Positions 48,191 through 57,151 are shown, counted from the first letter of the stretch. The stretch: DNA of 64,000 nucleotides from Methylobacterium sp. E-065 (GCF_022829605.1 NZ_JAKSYD010000114.1:248001-312000); one strand, 5' to 3'. Notes: a model not told the origin generated them from the sequence alone. Translations and numbers: made by a program.

Positions 48191-49366
48191 TCAAGCCCCC
48201 TTCGCGGAGGATGAAAGGATCCGCCGGCCGGAGCGGCTGACGGCCGACACCGTGAGGCCGAGGCCGACCAGCGAGACCGCGGCCGCGATCAGCGGCAGCT
48301 CGCCGTAACCGATCCCGAACGTCAACGCCGTTCCGCCGATCCAGGCGCCGGTGGCGTTGCCCAGGTTGAACGCCCCCTGATTCAACGTCGAAGCGAGATT
48401 GGGCGCGTCACTGGCGGCCTCGACCACCCAGATTTGTAACGGCGAGACCAGGGCGAAGACCAGCCCGGACCACAGAACCAGCACCGCGATGGTCGCGATC
48501 GCATGATGCGCGACGACCGTCAGTACCAGCAGCACCGTCACGATGCCCAGGAAGCTGCCGATGATCGTCGCCATCTGACCCCGGTCGGCGAAATGGCCGC
48601 CCGCGAGGTTGCCGATGGTCAGGCCGATCCCGGCGGCGAATAGCACGAGGGTCACCCCGTGGGGCGTGAATCCGCTGACATTGGTCAGGAACGGCGTGAT
48701 GTAGGTGAACACCGTGAAGAAGCTGACCGACGACAGGGTCGAGATCAGCATCGGCCGGAGCACCGGCCAGCGGCCGAGGGCCCGGAACTCGCTGACTAGG
48801 CGCGCACGCGTGCCGGGCAGCCCAGCGGGCACGCAGAGCTGGATCGCGAGGGCCGCCGCGAGCCCGATCCCGACCACCGCCCAGAATGTCGAACGCCATC
48901 CTGCTTCCTGCCCGAGGGCGGTGCCGAGGGGAACGCCGAGGACGTTGGCGAGCGTGAGCCCGGTGAACATCAGCGCGACCGCCTGCGTGCGCTTTTCGCG
49001 CGGCACGAGATCCCGTGCCACCACGGCGCCGATGCCGAAGAACGCTCCGTGCGCGAACGCCGTGAGAATCCGCGCCGCCATGAGCAGACCGTAAGTCGGC
49101 GCCACCGCGCAGCCGAGGTTTCCGGCCAGGAACACACCGATCAGGGCGAGCAGCGCGGTTTTGCGCGGGAGGCGCGCCGTCGCGATCGCCACGACTGGGG
49201 CGCCCACGACCACCCCCATCGCATAACCGGACACGAGGTAGCCCGCCTGCGGAATGGTGACGCCGAAGCTCTGCGCCACCTCCGGCAGCAGGCCCATGAT
49301 CACGAATTCCGTGGTGCCGATCCCGAAGGACGCGACGGCGAGGGCGAGGATCGGCAACGGCGGCAC
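48191..49366 (-). CDS. MFS transporter (AraJ/YdhP-like, DHA1)
   Basis: 391 residues from a GTG at 49366 with GGAGAGAG upstream. 12 membrane segments. ALAVASFGIGTTEFVIMGLLPEVA and GAPVVAIATARLPRKTAL are typical of the AraJ/PurE-like sugar and purine exporters of the DHA1 group. A longer ORF from 49465 lacks support. Convergent with gdhB. Confidence 0.88.
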   Translation of the reverse strand: MPPLPILALAVASFGIGTTEFVIMGLLPEVAQSFGVTIPQAGYLVSGYAMGVVVGAPVVAIATARLPRKTALLALIGVFLAGNLGCAVAPTYGLLMAARILTAFAHGAFFGIGAVVARDLVPREKRTQAVALMFTGLTLANVLGVPLGTALGQEAGWRSTFWAVVGIGLAAALAIQLCVPAGLPGTRARLVSEFRALGRWPVLRPMLISTLSSVSFFTVFTYITPFLTNVSGFTPHGVTLVLFAAGIGLTIGNLAGGHFADRGQMATIIGSFLGIVTVLLVLTVVAHHAIATIAVLVLWSGLVFALVSPLQIWVVEAASDAPNLASTLNQGAFNLGNATGAWIGGTALTFGIGYGELPLIAAAVSLVGLGLTVSAVSRSGRRILSSSAKGA

Positions 49367-49596
49367 GGCAACTCTCTCCGGCGCAGGGTGAACGCGATTG
49401 TGCGAAGCAACATGCGCAGGATGGCAGCATCGCGCCGCCTGCCTAGCCGCGATGACGCGGCGCACGGTTGCGCGCGGCGCAACCGGACGAGGCCATAGAA
49501 GCGCGCCGGCGGAGGCCGCGTGCTTACCGGTACGGGGCTCCGGGAGCGCGAAGCGCCTGAGCGGCTCTCACACGCGCACCGGCCCGTCGAACGCAA

Positions 49597-50121
49597 TCAA
49601 GCCGGAGTCTTCTTGCGGCCCCGCGCCTTTGCTGTGGGCGTAGCCGGCGCTTCCTTCGCGGCCACTTGCACCAGCTCCTTCACCGCCGCTCCACTCGCAC
49701 CGTTGTACTTGCGGCGCTGCTGACCCAGCCCGAGTGCCCGCGCCAATTCGGACCGCTGCTCGGAATAGCTGGCCGCCGTCATCGGATAGTCCCGCGGCAA
49801 TCCCCACTTCGCCCGGTAGGCCTCGGGCGACAATCCGCGAAGCGTGAGATGCCGGCGGAGCGTCTTGTAGGGCTTCCCATCTTCGAAGCTGACGATGTGA
49901 TCTCGGGTAATCGATTTGCGGATCTGCGCCGGAGTCAGCTTCTCGACCGGTCCATTCGAGCTCTGTCCCGTGGTGACAAGATGGCTCAGGGCCGTGTGGA
50001 CGACGTCGATCAGCCCGGGAAGTTCGGTGGAGGGCACCGAATTGTTCGACACATAAGCCGCAACGATATCGACCGCGAGCTCGACGCGCCCCGAATGTTC
50101 GCTTTCTACATTCCCAATCAT
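49597..50121 (-). CDS. MucR-family regulator lacking cysteines
   Basis: 174 residues from the ATG at 50121 (AGGGG upstream). The Ros/MucR DNA-binding block is KSITRDHIVSFEDGKPYKTLRRHLTLRGLSPEAYR followed by AKWGLPRDYPMTA. The zinc-finger Cys residues are absent (the protein has none), and the second His is replaced. A basic Ala/Lys tail follows (AAKEAPATPTAKARGRKK). MucR proteins are H-NS-like silencers or regulators of exopolysaccharide and motility. Divergent from the outer-membrane protein. Confidence 0.88.
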   Translation of the reverse strand: MIGNVESEHSGRVELAVDIVAAYVSNNSVPSTELPGLIDVVHTALSHLVTTGQSSNGPVEKLTPAQIRKSITRDHIVSFEDGKPYKTLRRHLTLRGLSPEAYRAKWGLPRDYPMTAASYSEQRSELARALGLGQQRRKYNGASGAAVKELVQVAAKEAPATPTAKARGRKKTPA

Positions 50122-50315
50122 GATCGACCCCTGTTCTGCCGAATATCCAGATCGGACAAACCGAACTAGACACGATCGAAGTCTGTAGGATCCTAGCGGA
50201 TTGCGATGCAAATCTCAATCGGACGGTTGTTACGCGTGTCACAGTCCACGGCGGCGCTCGAATGCTGGCCAGGCTCGCCGTTGACGGCACATTAACCACG
50301 CTCCGCTAGCCTGAA

Positions 50316-50323
50316 TTAACCAT
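50316..50323. promoter_or_regulatory. CtrA-type half-site pair
   Basis: TTAACCAT here and TTAACCAC at 50292-50299, 24 bp apart, lie in the 282-bp divergent region between the MucR gene and the beta-barrel gene. The second match is exact to the CtrA half-site. The spacing is not that of the classical TTAA-N7-TTAA box. Confidence 0.3.
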
Positions 50324-50403
50324 GTCGATGGCCCATTCGGCTGCCATCTGGACGATGAATTTCGGCGCTTAACGGCCGAGATATTTGTGGAGACCGGGAT
50401 CAA

Positions 50404-52245
50404 GTGCGGACGGCGCGGCCTGATCGACGGGAACGGCACGAGAAACGGCTCGCTTATGCGGCCCTGACGCTGGCGCTCGCCGCGTCGCCGACGGCGGCCC
50501 AACGCTTCGATGCAGCGAGCCCCGTGACCGGGCAGCCCGACAATCCAGGGGTTGGTCTCGAAGCGGGACCGAACGGGCTGCCAGCCTTACAACGACGCTT
50601 GCCGAACGGTCTGTCGCAGGACAATGGCCGCGGCTCGCCGACCGGAGACGCACTGGGCGGTGATCAGACCGGCGGCGACAGCCTGCGCTCGCCCCTCTCG
50701 CCCCCAGTTCCGGCGCAGGGGCAGACCCAGCCGGGCGCATCGCAGCTCGATACCCGCGTCACAAGTGGTGGCCGGCGTACCGGGGGCTCCTCGACGGCAC
50801 CGAGCAACCTGGCACCCTCGGCCCTGCTCCGATCGCGGGCCGCACCGCCGCGCCGGCTCGGTTCCGCGACCCGGAGGATCACCCAGGACATCACCCAGGT
50901 GCCGAGCCCGGCGATCAAGCTCACACCGATCATCCAGCAGCCGGTGGTCGGCATGCCGCTGCCGCAGGCGCAGACCCAGCTTCGACCGATCCTCCCGCTG
51001 CTTGCCAACACGTCCGCCCTGGGCCTGCTGACGCCGGGCTTCATCCTGGGAACCGACCTCGCGCGGCCGATCCCCACGGATCCCGCCTACGCACCAATCG
51101 GCTACCAAGTCGGCACCTTCACGGTTCTGCCGAGCTTCGCCCAGAGCCTCGGCTACGATTCGAATCCTGACCAGACCTCGCGGCAATTCGCGCGGGGATC
51201 GGTGGCGCTGCGCACCGACGCTGCTGTCGACTTCCAGAGCAACTGGGCCTCCAGCTCGCTGCAGGGCTCCCTGCGCGGCGCCTATCTCGAAACGCCGCAG
51301 AACGAAGCCGCCAGCCGGCCAGCCGCGGACGGCGTCGTGCGCTGGCGCCTCGACGCGAATCGCGATCTGCACATTGACGCAGAGGGGCGCTTCCTGGTCG
51401 ACACCCAACGGACCGGAAACCCCAACCTGCAGCTGGGCACCGCCAATCTTCAGGCCGCTTCGGCCACCACGCGGCCGCTGCTCGCGGTCTACGGCGCGTC
51501 CCTCGGCGCCACCGAGACGTTCAACCGTCTGTCCTTCACCCTACGCGGCTCGATCGACCGCTCGGAGTTCGACAATGCCCGCCTCTCGGACGGGACGATC
51601 ATCAATCAGGCCGATCGCAATCTCAACCAGTACAGTTTGCAGTTACGCACGGCTTACGAGGTCAATCCGGATTTCAGCCCGTTCATCGATATCTTGGGCG
51701 ATACGCGCGTCTACGATCTGCAGCGGGACCAGAATGGGATCCGGCGCGACTCGAATGGCATCTCGTTCCTGGTCGGCGCCAGCTTCGGACTGTTGCGCTC
51801 GCTGACCGGCGAGATCTCGGCGGGCATCCAGCATCGCGAATACGTGGATCCGACCCTGCGCGCCATCGATGCACCGCTGGTCAACGCCGCTCTGGTCTGG
51901 TCGATGAGCCCGCTGACCACGGTTCGCCTCACCGCCGCCACCGGCATTACCGAGACGACGATTCCGGGCTCGAGCGGCATCCTCACGGATGTCGCGACGC
52001 TCGAAGTCCAGCACGACCTGTTCCGCAATCTGTCGATCGTGGTCGGCGGCTCGTTCCTGAAGAACACCTACCAGGGCAGCACGATCCGCGAGAATGGCGT
52101 CTCGGCAACCGCGCGGCTCGATTACCACCTCACCCGCTGGCTCACCCTGCGCGGCACTTACATCTACCAGCAGATCAACAGCACGGCGGCAGGTGCGAGT
52201 TTCAGCGACAACACCTTCCTGCTCGGCTTGCGGGTGAACCCCTAG
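50404..52245 (+). CDS. Outer-membrane beta-barrel protein (BBP2-like)
   Basis: 613 residues from a GTG. The signal peptide (KRLAYAALTLALAASPTAAQ) is followed by a long Pro/Gln/Ser-rich linker (to about residue 215). A C-terminal barrel of alternating strands follows (GTFTVLPSFAQSLGYDSNPDQTS, RLSFTLRGSIDRSEFDNARL, ARLDYHLTRWLTLRGTYIYQQ, ending with DNTFLLGLRVNP). The pattern fits the BBP2 group linked to surface-polysaccharide export. It sits divergent to the MucR gene, which may regulate it. The long linker is unusual. Confidence 0.78.
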   Translation: MRTARPDRRERHEKRLAYAALTLALAASPTAAQRFDAASPVTGQPDNPGVGLEAGPNGLPALQRRLPNGLSQDNGRGSPTGDALGGDQTGGDSLRSPLSPPVPAQGQTQPGASQLDTRVTSGGRRTGGSSTAPSNLAPSALLRSRAAPPRRLGSATRRITQDITQVPSPAIKLTPIIQQPVVGMPLPQAQTQLRPILPLLANTSALGLLTPGFILGTDLARPIPTDPAYAPIGYQVGTFTVLPSFAQSLGYDSNPDQTSRQFARGSVALRTDAAVDFQSNWASSSLQGSLRGAYLETPQNEAASRPAADGVVRWRLDANRDLHIDAEGRFLVDTQRTGNPNLQLGTANLQAASATTRPLLAVYGASLGATETFNRLSFTLRGSIDRSEFDNARLSDGTIINQADRNLNQYSLQLRTAYEVNPDFSPFIDILGDTRVYDLQRDQNGIRRDSNGISFLVGASFGLLRSLTGEISAGIQHREYVDPTLRAIDAPLVNAALVWSMSPLTTVRLTAATGITETTIPGSSGILTDVATLEVQHDLFRNLSIVVGGSFLKNTYQGSTIRENGVSATARLDYHLTRWLTLRGTYIYQQINSTAAGASFSDNTFLLGLRVNP

Positions 52246-52251
52246 GGGCGT

Positions 52252-52956
52252 TCAGAACCGCTCCGTCCAGGGGCGCAGTTCCAGCTCCGTCGTCCAGGCA
52301 CTCCGATCCTGACGCAGCAGATCCCGATAGGCCCGCGCGATGGCATCGGGATCGAGATGGCTGTCCGGCGCGTCCGCCGGCTCGCCGCCGCGGGCTGGAT
52401 TGCGGATGGCGCCGTCGATGACGATGTGCGCCACATGGATGCCCTGCGGTTGCAACTCGCGGGCGAGGCTCTGACCGAGGCCGCGCAGGGCGAACTTCCC
52501 CATGGCGAACGGCGCCGAACCGGCGAAGCCCTTCACGCTCGCCGAGGCGCCGGTCAGGAGGATCGCCCCGTGGCGATGGGGCAGCATGCGCCGGGTCGCG
52601 GCCTGAACCACGAGGAACCCCCCATACGCGCTGACCATCAGCGCCTCGGCGACCGCGGCCGGATCGAGATCGGCCACCGGGCCGCGCAACCGACCACTCG
52701 CGTTGTAGACCACCACGTCGGGCGCCCCCCCGAGGACGGCCTCCATCTGCGCGAACAGTGCTTTGACCTGCTCCGGCCGGCTCGCGTCGCAGGCATGGAT
52801 TGCGGCGTCTGTTTCCGCGGCCAGACCGGCGAGCTTTCCGACGTTGCGCGCGGCGAGGCCGATCCGCAGCCCATCCGCCGCGAGGAGCCGAGCCAGGGAC
52901 GCGCTGAGGCCGGAGCCGGCGCCGACGATCAGGGCGCGGGAATAGGCTGGAACCAT
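52252..52956 (-). CDS. SDR-like protein with Phe in place of catalytic Tyr
   Basis: 234 residues from the ATG at 52956 (GGAGG 8 nt upstream). Rossmann motif VGAGSGLSASLA near the start, and NASG replaces the usual NNAG. The YxxxK motif reads FAMGK (Phe150, Lys154), so the standard proton donor is missing. GAIRNP near the end is typical of a small set of SDR proteins of unknown function. It may bind a nucleotide or use another residue. tadA is upstream on the same strand. Confidence 0.8.
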   Translation of the reverse strand: MVPAYSRALIVGAGSGLSASLARLLAADGLRIGLAARNVGKLAGLAAETDAAIHACDASRPEQVKALFAQMEAVLGGAPDVVVYNASGRLRGPVADLDPAAVAEALMVSAYGGFLVVQAATRRMLPHRHGAILLTGASASVKGFAGSAPFAMGKFALRGLGQSLARELQPQGIHVAHIVIDGAIRNPARGGEPADAPDSHLDPDAIARAYRDLLRQDRSAWTTELELRPWTERF

Positions 52957-53005
52957 GGCGGTGTCCTCCGGCTCGGGCTGCGGCCTTGGGCGGTTATCTC
53001 GCCGA

Positions 53006-53479
53006 TCATACCCGCTTCGACGCGAAGAAGTCCCGCAGGAGCATCCCCGCCTCACGCTCGCGGAAACCGCTATAGACCTCCGGCGCGTGGTGGCAGGTCG
53101 GCTGGTTGAAAACGCGCGGGCCGTGCTCGACGCCGCCGCCCTTGGGGTCCGACGCCCCGTAGTAAAGACGCCGGATCCGCGCGAACGAGATCGCGCCGGC
53201 ACACATCGGGCACGGTTCGAGGGTCACGTAGAGGTCGCAGCCGGTCAGCCGCTCATCGCCGATCGCCGCACAGGCCGCCCGGATCGCCAGGATCTCCGCG
53301 TGTGCGGTCGGATCCTGGAGGGCCCTGGGACGATTGTGGGCGACGGCGAGCACGGTCCCGTCCCGGACCACGACGGCGCCCACCGGCACCTCCCCGTCCT
53401 CCGCAGCCTGCCGGGCCGCCGCGAAAGCCTGATCGAACGCCGTCGCGATGCCCCCGGGGACCGTCGTGTCAACCGTCAT
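53006..53479 (-). CDS. tadA: tRNA-specific adenosine deaminase
   Basis: 157 residues from the ATG at 53479. It converts A34 to inosine in the tRNA-Arg(ACG) anticodon. Zinc ligands and proton shuttle: HAE (His60, Glu62) and PCPMC (Cys90, Cys93). TAHAEILAIRAAC and GCDLYVTLEPCPMCAGAI are diagnostic. The SDR-like gene follows, with a gap of about 50 bp. Confidence 0.95.
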   Translation of the reverse strand: MTVDTTVPGGIATAFDQAFAAARQAAEDGEVPVGAVVVRDGTVLAVAHNRPRALQDPTAHAEILAIRAACAAIGDERLTGCDLYVTLEPCPMCAGAISFARIRRLYYGASDPKGGGVEHGPRVFNQPTCHHAPEVYSGFREREAGMLLRDFFASKRV

Positions 53480-53545
53480 GACACCGCCCCGCCGCGCCAC
53501 GAACGGATGCGCCGGATGTCTTGATCCAGAGCAATGTTAAGCCTT

Positions 53546-53571
53546 GGAACATTCGCCCGACCCTGGCCGTT
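53546..53571 (+). promoter_or_regulatory. EcfG-type general stress promoter of csbD-like gene
   Basis: GGAAC (53546-53550), 18 nt, GTT (53569-53571), the alphaproteobacterial EcfG sigma factor pattern. It lies 50 bp before the CsbD-like start. In Methylobacterium the PhyR-NepR-EcfG cascade controls such stress genes. Confidence 0.65.
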
Positions 53572-53620
53572 CTTAGCGTCTCGTGCGGCGCCGCCGCCGG
53601 CCTTTGTAAAGGACACTCCC

Positions 53621-53812
53621 ATGAGCAGCACCACGGACAAGATCAAGGGCGCCGCCAACGAGGCTCTCGGCAAGGCCAAGCAGGGCATCGGCGACGTCAC
53701 CGGCAGCGACAAGCTGAAGGCTGAGGGTGCGGCTCAGGAGCTGAAGGGCAAGACCCAGAGCACTGTCGGCGACGCCAAGGACACCGTGAAGTCGGCCACC
53801 GACAAGCTCTGA
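53621..53812 (+). CDS. CsbD-family stress protein
   Basis: 63 residues, highly charged and helical: [20 protein letters not shown], then [22 protein letters not shown] and [10 protein letters not shown]. CsbD-like proteins are general stress proteins of unknown mechanism, often the strongest members of the EcfG regulon. The ATG at 53621 is preferred; the longer ORF from 53534 only reads the promoter region. A DUF1328 gene follows. Confidence 0.9.
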   Translation: MSSTTDKIKGAANEALGKAKQGIGDVTGSDKLKAEGAAQELKGKTQSTVGDAKDTVKSATDKL

Positions 53813-53828
53813 TCGTCACGCGCTGACC

Positions 53829-53854
53829 GGAACGGGACCCGCCACAGGCGGGTT
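53829..53854 (+). promoter_or_regulatory. Second EcfG-like promoter, or a terminator hairpin
   Basis: GGAAC-N18-GTT with the same spacing as the csbD promoter. The same bases form an inverted repeat (CCCGCC aca GGCGGG with GGAA/TTCC outside), so it could instead be a csbD terminator. Both readings are possible. Confidence 0.45.
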
Positions 53855-53890
53855 CCCACTCCAGATCGGCACGAACACCGCGAGGATGCC

Positions 53891-54067
53891 ATGATCGGTT
53901 GGGCTGTCACGTTTCTCGTCGTCGCGCTCATCGCGGCTCTGCTCGGTTTCGGCGGAATCGCCGGCACGGCCATGGAGGCCGCGAAGATCGTCTTCTTCGT
54001 CGCGATCGCCCTGTTTCTGATCTCGGCCGTATTCGGCGTGATGCGCGGTCGTTCACCCCGACTTTGA
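53891..54067 (+). CDS. DUF1328 small membrane protein
   Basis: 58 residues, found by reading the gap after csbD. Two membrane segments: [20 protein letters not shown] and [18 protein letters not shown]. The [20 protein letters not shown] core is typical of DUF1328. These proteins are often stress-linked inner-membrane proteins of unknown role. It may be driven from the EcfG-like site at 53829 or cotranscribed with csbD. Confidence 0.85.
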   Translation: MIGWAVTFLVVALIAALLGFGGIAGTAMEAAKIVFFVAIALFLISAVFGVMRGRSPRL

Positions 54068-54123
54068 TCCGCGTTCGTCCCGCGGCGGACGGCGCTTTTG
54101 CGTCTGGCAACCACTGACGTACG

Positions 54124-54160
54124 AAAAGGGCGTTCCTCAAGGGACGCCCTTTCGCGTTGT
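54124..54160 (+). terminator. Rho-independent terminator
   Basis: 12-bp stem AAAGGGCGTTCC / GGGACGCCCTTT (one G-U pair) around a TCAA loop at 54125-54152, followed by CGCGTT. Ends the csbD-DUF1328 region before rluB. Confidence 0.7.
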
Positions 54161-54224
54161 CATCCGGCCAAGCGGTTTGAAAGACTGTCTCGCCTGCCGG
54201 TGCCGGCTCTGGTAAGGCCCGGGC

Positions 54225-56174
54225 ATGAACGACTTGCCGAACGACGACACAGCCGGGGGTTCCGACCGCCCGGACCCCGAGCGCACACGAGCCGAGGCTT
54301 GGAGCCCGACAACCGACGCCAATCGCGACGGCGATCCGGCCGGCGTGGTCCCCAAGCCAGGTCAGGCGGAACCACGCGCTGATCAGCCTGCCCCTGCGCT
54401 GGCCGCCGAAGAGCCACCTGCCGACAAGCCACCCGCCATCGAGGCCGCCGAGCAGACGCCTCCCGGGGAGCGCATCGCGAAGGCCATGGCGCGCGCCGGG
54501 ATCGCGTCCCGGCGCGAGGCCGAGACGATCATCCTGGCGGGTCGGGTGAGCGTCAACGGCGAGACGCTGACCTCGCCGGCGCGGAACGTCACCGACGACG
54601 ACACGATCTTGATCGACGGCGAGCCCATGCCGTTGCGGGAACGCAGCCGCCTGTGGATCTTCCACAAGCCGCGCGGCGTCGTGACCACGGCGCGCGATCC
54701 CGAAGGACGGCAGACGGTCTTCGATATCCTGCCCGAGGAGCTGCCCCGGGTCGTCTCGATTGGGCGCCTGGACATCAACACCGAGGGGTTGCTGCTTCTC
54801 ACCAACGATGGCGGCCTCGCCAAGGTCATCGCCCATCCCGAGACTGGCTGGCTCCGTCGCTACCGCGTCCGCGCCCATGGCGACATCGATCAGGCGCAGC
54901 TCGATCGGCTCTCGAAGGGCGTTACCATCGACGAGATGGAATACGGCCCCGTCGAGGCCACGCTGGATCGGGTCCAGGGCGACAACGTGTGGCTGACGCT
55001 GGGTTTGCGCGAAGGCAAGAATCGCGAGGTCAAGCGCATCCTCGAGTATCTCGGGCTGTCGGTGAACCGATTGATCCGCCTGTCGTTCGGGCCGTTCCAG
55101 CTGGGCGACCTCGAGGTCGGCCTGGTTGAAGAGATCCGGACCCGTGTGCTGAAGGACCAGCTGGGCAAGTCGTTGGCCGAACAGGCGGGCGTGGATTTCG
55201 ACAGTCCGGTGCGGGACCCGATCTCACCGTTCGGCGAGTCGAAGGCCGCAGATCGCGGAGCGAAATCGGCACAGGGGCATGGAGGCGGCGGAGACGCCCC
55301 CCGGCGCAATGCAGCCCGTCCTGCGCCCGCACCGCGCGTCGCGACGGGTGGGTCCGGATCGGCGCCACGCAAGGCCGCGTGGCGGGACGAGGATGAGTCG
55401 AAGCCGCGGGGCACGCGTATCCCCCGCCGCGGCGCCGATCCGCGCGCCGCACAGGCCGCTTCGGCCGAGCGCGGGCGCGAGCGCGTGGGCTCGATCAGGA
55501 CCGGCGACCGCCGGGTCGTGGTGGAGCGCCTCGCGGCCAGCCCGGTCGAGGTTGAACAGCCGCCCAAGGCACGCCGCCGCTATGCCGATGACGGTCCGCC
55601 CGGTGCGCAGCGCGGGGCGGGCGCGCGCGCCCCCGGCCGGAGTGGCGGCTTCGGGCAGGAGCGCGGGTCCGCCGCACCGCGCGGCGAACGGAACGGAGCA
55701 TCGCGCGGCGCTGATGCACAGGGCGAACGGCCGCGCCGGCCGCCCGCGCGCGGTGCCGAGTCGGGTTGGGGTGAGGGACGGTCGGATGCGCGTCCGCCAA
55801 ACAGGGCGGGCGGGCGGCAGGACCGGCCCTTCGACAGGGATTCGGCTCAGGGTGCGCCGCGCGGGAAAGCCGGCTTCGGGAGCCAGGACCGCAGGCCGGG
55901 CGGCGGCAAGCCTGCCTTCGGTGATGGAAAGCCTGCCTTCGGCGGTGGCAAGCCTGCCTTCGGCGGTGGCAAGCCGGCCTTCGGCGGCGCGAAAGCCGGT
56001 GGTGCGCGGCCCGGCGGCAAAGCCGGCGGCTTCCCGGGCAAGGGCTTCGGTGGTGGTGGGGGTGGCGGCGCCGGGGGCGGTGGCCGTCCTGGCGGGCGGC
56101 CTGGTGGTCGCCCCGGCGGCGCACCGGGCGGCGGCAAGCCCGGCGGTGGCCGCCCACCCCGCGGCACGCGATGA
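54225..56174 (+). CDS. rluB: RluB-type 23S rRNA pseudouridine synthase with long tail
   Basis: 649 residues, about twice the family length. A disordered N-terminus (1-80) is followed by an S4 domain (ERIAKAMARAGIASRREAE) and the RsuA-family catalytic domain with Asp183 in SIGRLDINTEG. The GLREGKNREVKRILEYLG block completes it to about residue 330. The remainder is low-complexity, rich in Gly, Arg and Ala, with four 21-bp repeats (KPAFGGG). RluB makes pseudouridine near position 2605 of 23S rRNA. The tail may bind RNA. It overlaps rsmD by ATGA. Confidence 0.92.
   Translation: MNDLPNDDTAGGSDRPDPERTRAEAWSPTTDANRDGDPAGVVPKPGQAEPRADQPAPALAAEEPPADKPPAIEAAEQTPPGERIAKAMARAGIASRREAETIILAGRVSVNGETLTSPARNVTDDDTILIDGEPMPLRERSRLWIFHKPRGVVTTARDPEGRQTVFDILPEELPRVVSIGRLDINTEGLLLLTNDGGLAKVIAHPETGWLRRYRVRAHGDIDQAQLDRLSKGVTIDEMEYGPVEATLDRVQGDNVWLTLGLREGKNREVKRILEYLGLSVNRLIRLSFGPFQLGDLEVGLVEEIRTRVLKDQLGKSLAEQAGVDFDSPVRDPISPFGESKAADRGAKSAQGHGGGGDAPRRNAARPAPAPRVATGGSGSAPRKAAWRDEDESKPRGTRIPRRGADPRAAQAASAERGRERVGSIRTGDRRVVVERLAASPVEVEQPPKARRRYADDGPPGAQRGAGARAPGRSGGFGQERGSAAPRGERNGASRGADAQGERPRRPPARGAESGWGEGRSDARPPNRAGGRQDRPFDRDSAQGAPRGKAGFGSQDRRPGGGKPAFGDGKPAFGGGKPAFGGGKPAFGGAKAGGARPGGKAGGFPGKGFGGGGGGGAGGGGRPGGRPGGRPGGAPGGGKPGGGRPPRGTR
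55908..55991 (+). repeat. Four 21-bp tandem repeats inside rluB
   Basis: Unit AAGCCTGCCTTCGGCGGTGGC, encoding KPAFGGG, repeated at 55908, 55929, 55950 and 55971 with small differences. In-frame, so copy-number change would lengthen or shorten the tail without a frameshift. Confidence 0.85.
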
Positions 56175-56728
56175 GGATCGTCGGCGGCGCTTGGCGCGGC
56201 CGACGCCTCGCAGCTCCGAGCACCGATGCTATCCGGCCGACCTCGGATCGCCTGCGGGAGGCGCTCTTCAATGTGCTGACACACGCCTACGACGAGGCTG
56301 TCACGGGCGCCCGGGTGCTCGATCTGTTCGCCGGCACCGGCGCGCTCGCCTTCGAGGCGCTGTCGCGCGGCGCGGCCTACGCGCTCCTCGTCGATGACGG
56401 GACCGAGGCGCGCGGCGTGATCCGATCGAACATCGAGGCCCTCGGCGCCGAGGGCGTGACGCGTCTCTTCCGACGCGACGCGACCAAGCTCGGCCCCGCC
56501 GGCACAGCGGGACTGTTCTCGCTGGTCTTCTGCGACCCGCCCTATGGCCGCGATCTCGCGCCCCGGGCCCTGGTGAGCGCGGCCACCGGCAGCTGGCTGG
56601 CACCGGGCGCCCTCGTGGTGGTGGAGGAAGCCGAGATGGTGCGGCTCGCCTGGCCGGACGGTTTCAGAGAGCACGAGCGGCGCGTCTACGGCGACACAGC
56701 GATCGCGCTCGCGCGTTACGAACCCTGA
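56171..56728 (+). CDS. rsmD: 16S rRNA (guanine966-N2)-methyltransferase
   Basis: 185 residues. It methylates G966 during 30S assembly. RIVGGAWRGRRLAAP, then IRPTSDRLREALFNVL, the SAM motif LDLFAGTGALAFEALSRGA and the catalytic DPPYGRDL are all present. The ATG overlaps the rluB stop by 4 nt, so the two are translationally coupled. Confidence 0.95.
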   Translation: MRIVGGAWRGRRLAAPSTDAIRPTSDRLREALFNVLTHAYDEAVTGARVLDLFAGTGALAFEALSRGAAYALLVDDGTEARGVIRSNIEALGAEGVTRLFRRDATKLGPAGTAGLFSLVFCDPPYGRDLAPRALVSAATGSWLAPGALVVVEEAEMVRLAWPDGFREHERRVYGDTAIALARYEP

Positions 56729-56732
56729 CGCC

Positions 56733-57074
56733 TTAGACTCTAAGCTCGGGGCCGAAGTGAATCGCCAGCCACACGGTCGGCGAATCCGTCCAATCAACCC
56801 GATGGCGACGGTGGGGCGCGATCAGTACCGCATCGCCAGCAGCAAGACGCCGAGATTCAGCCTCGTCGGCAAACCGCAGGTCGGCCGAACCGGCCAGCAC
56901 GACAACCCATTCGGCGTGGGGCTGATCGTAGTGAAAGCCCGGCGGGCTCGCCTGCCCGGTCGATACGATGCGCTCCACCCGCAATCCCGGGACCGTCAGC
57001 AGCACGGACACGTCTTCGTCCGTCCCGCATGAGGGCAGATCGGCGAGCAGATGGATGATGTCTGCCGGCAGCAC
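56733..57074 (-). CDS. Cupin-domain protein
   Basis: 113 residues from a GTG. A small single-domain cupin with HYDQPHAEWVVVLAGSADLRF (partial metal motif 1) and RRHRVDWTDSPTVWLAIHFG (motif 2). It could bind a metal or a small effector. It converges on rsmD with a 4-bp gap and lies downstream of the XRE regulator on the same strand. Confidence 0.8.
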   Translation of the reverse strand: MLPADIIHLLADLPSCGTDEDVSVLLTVPGLRVERIVSTGQASPPGFHYDQPHAEWVVVLAGSADLRFADEAESRRLAAGDAVLIAPHRRHRVDWTDSPTVWLAIHFGPELRV

Positions 57075-57151
57075 GCGAGATTGCCTCCGTTGCGGTTCCT
57101 GCCTTGGGCGTTGCCCGTTGCAGCCGCGCCGTCAACAGATGGCGACCGGTT

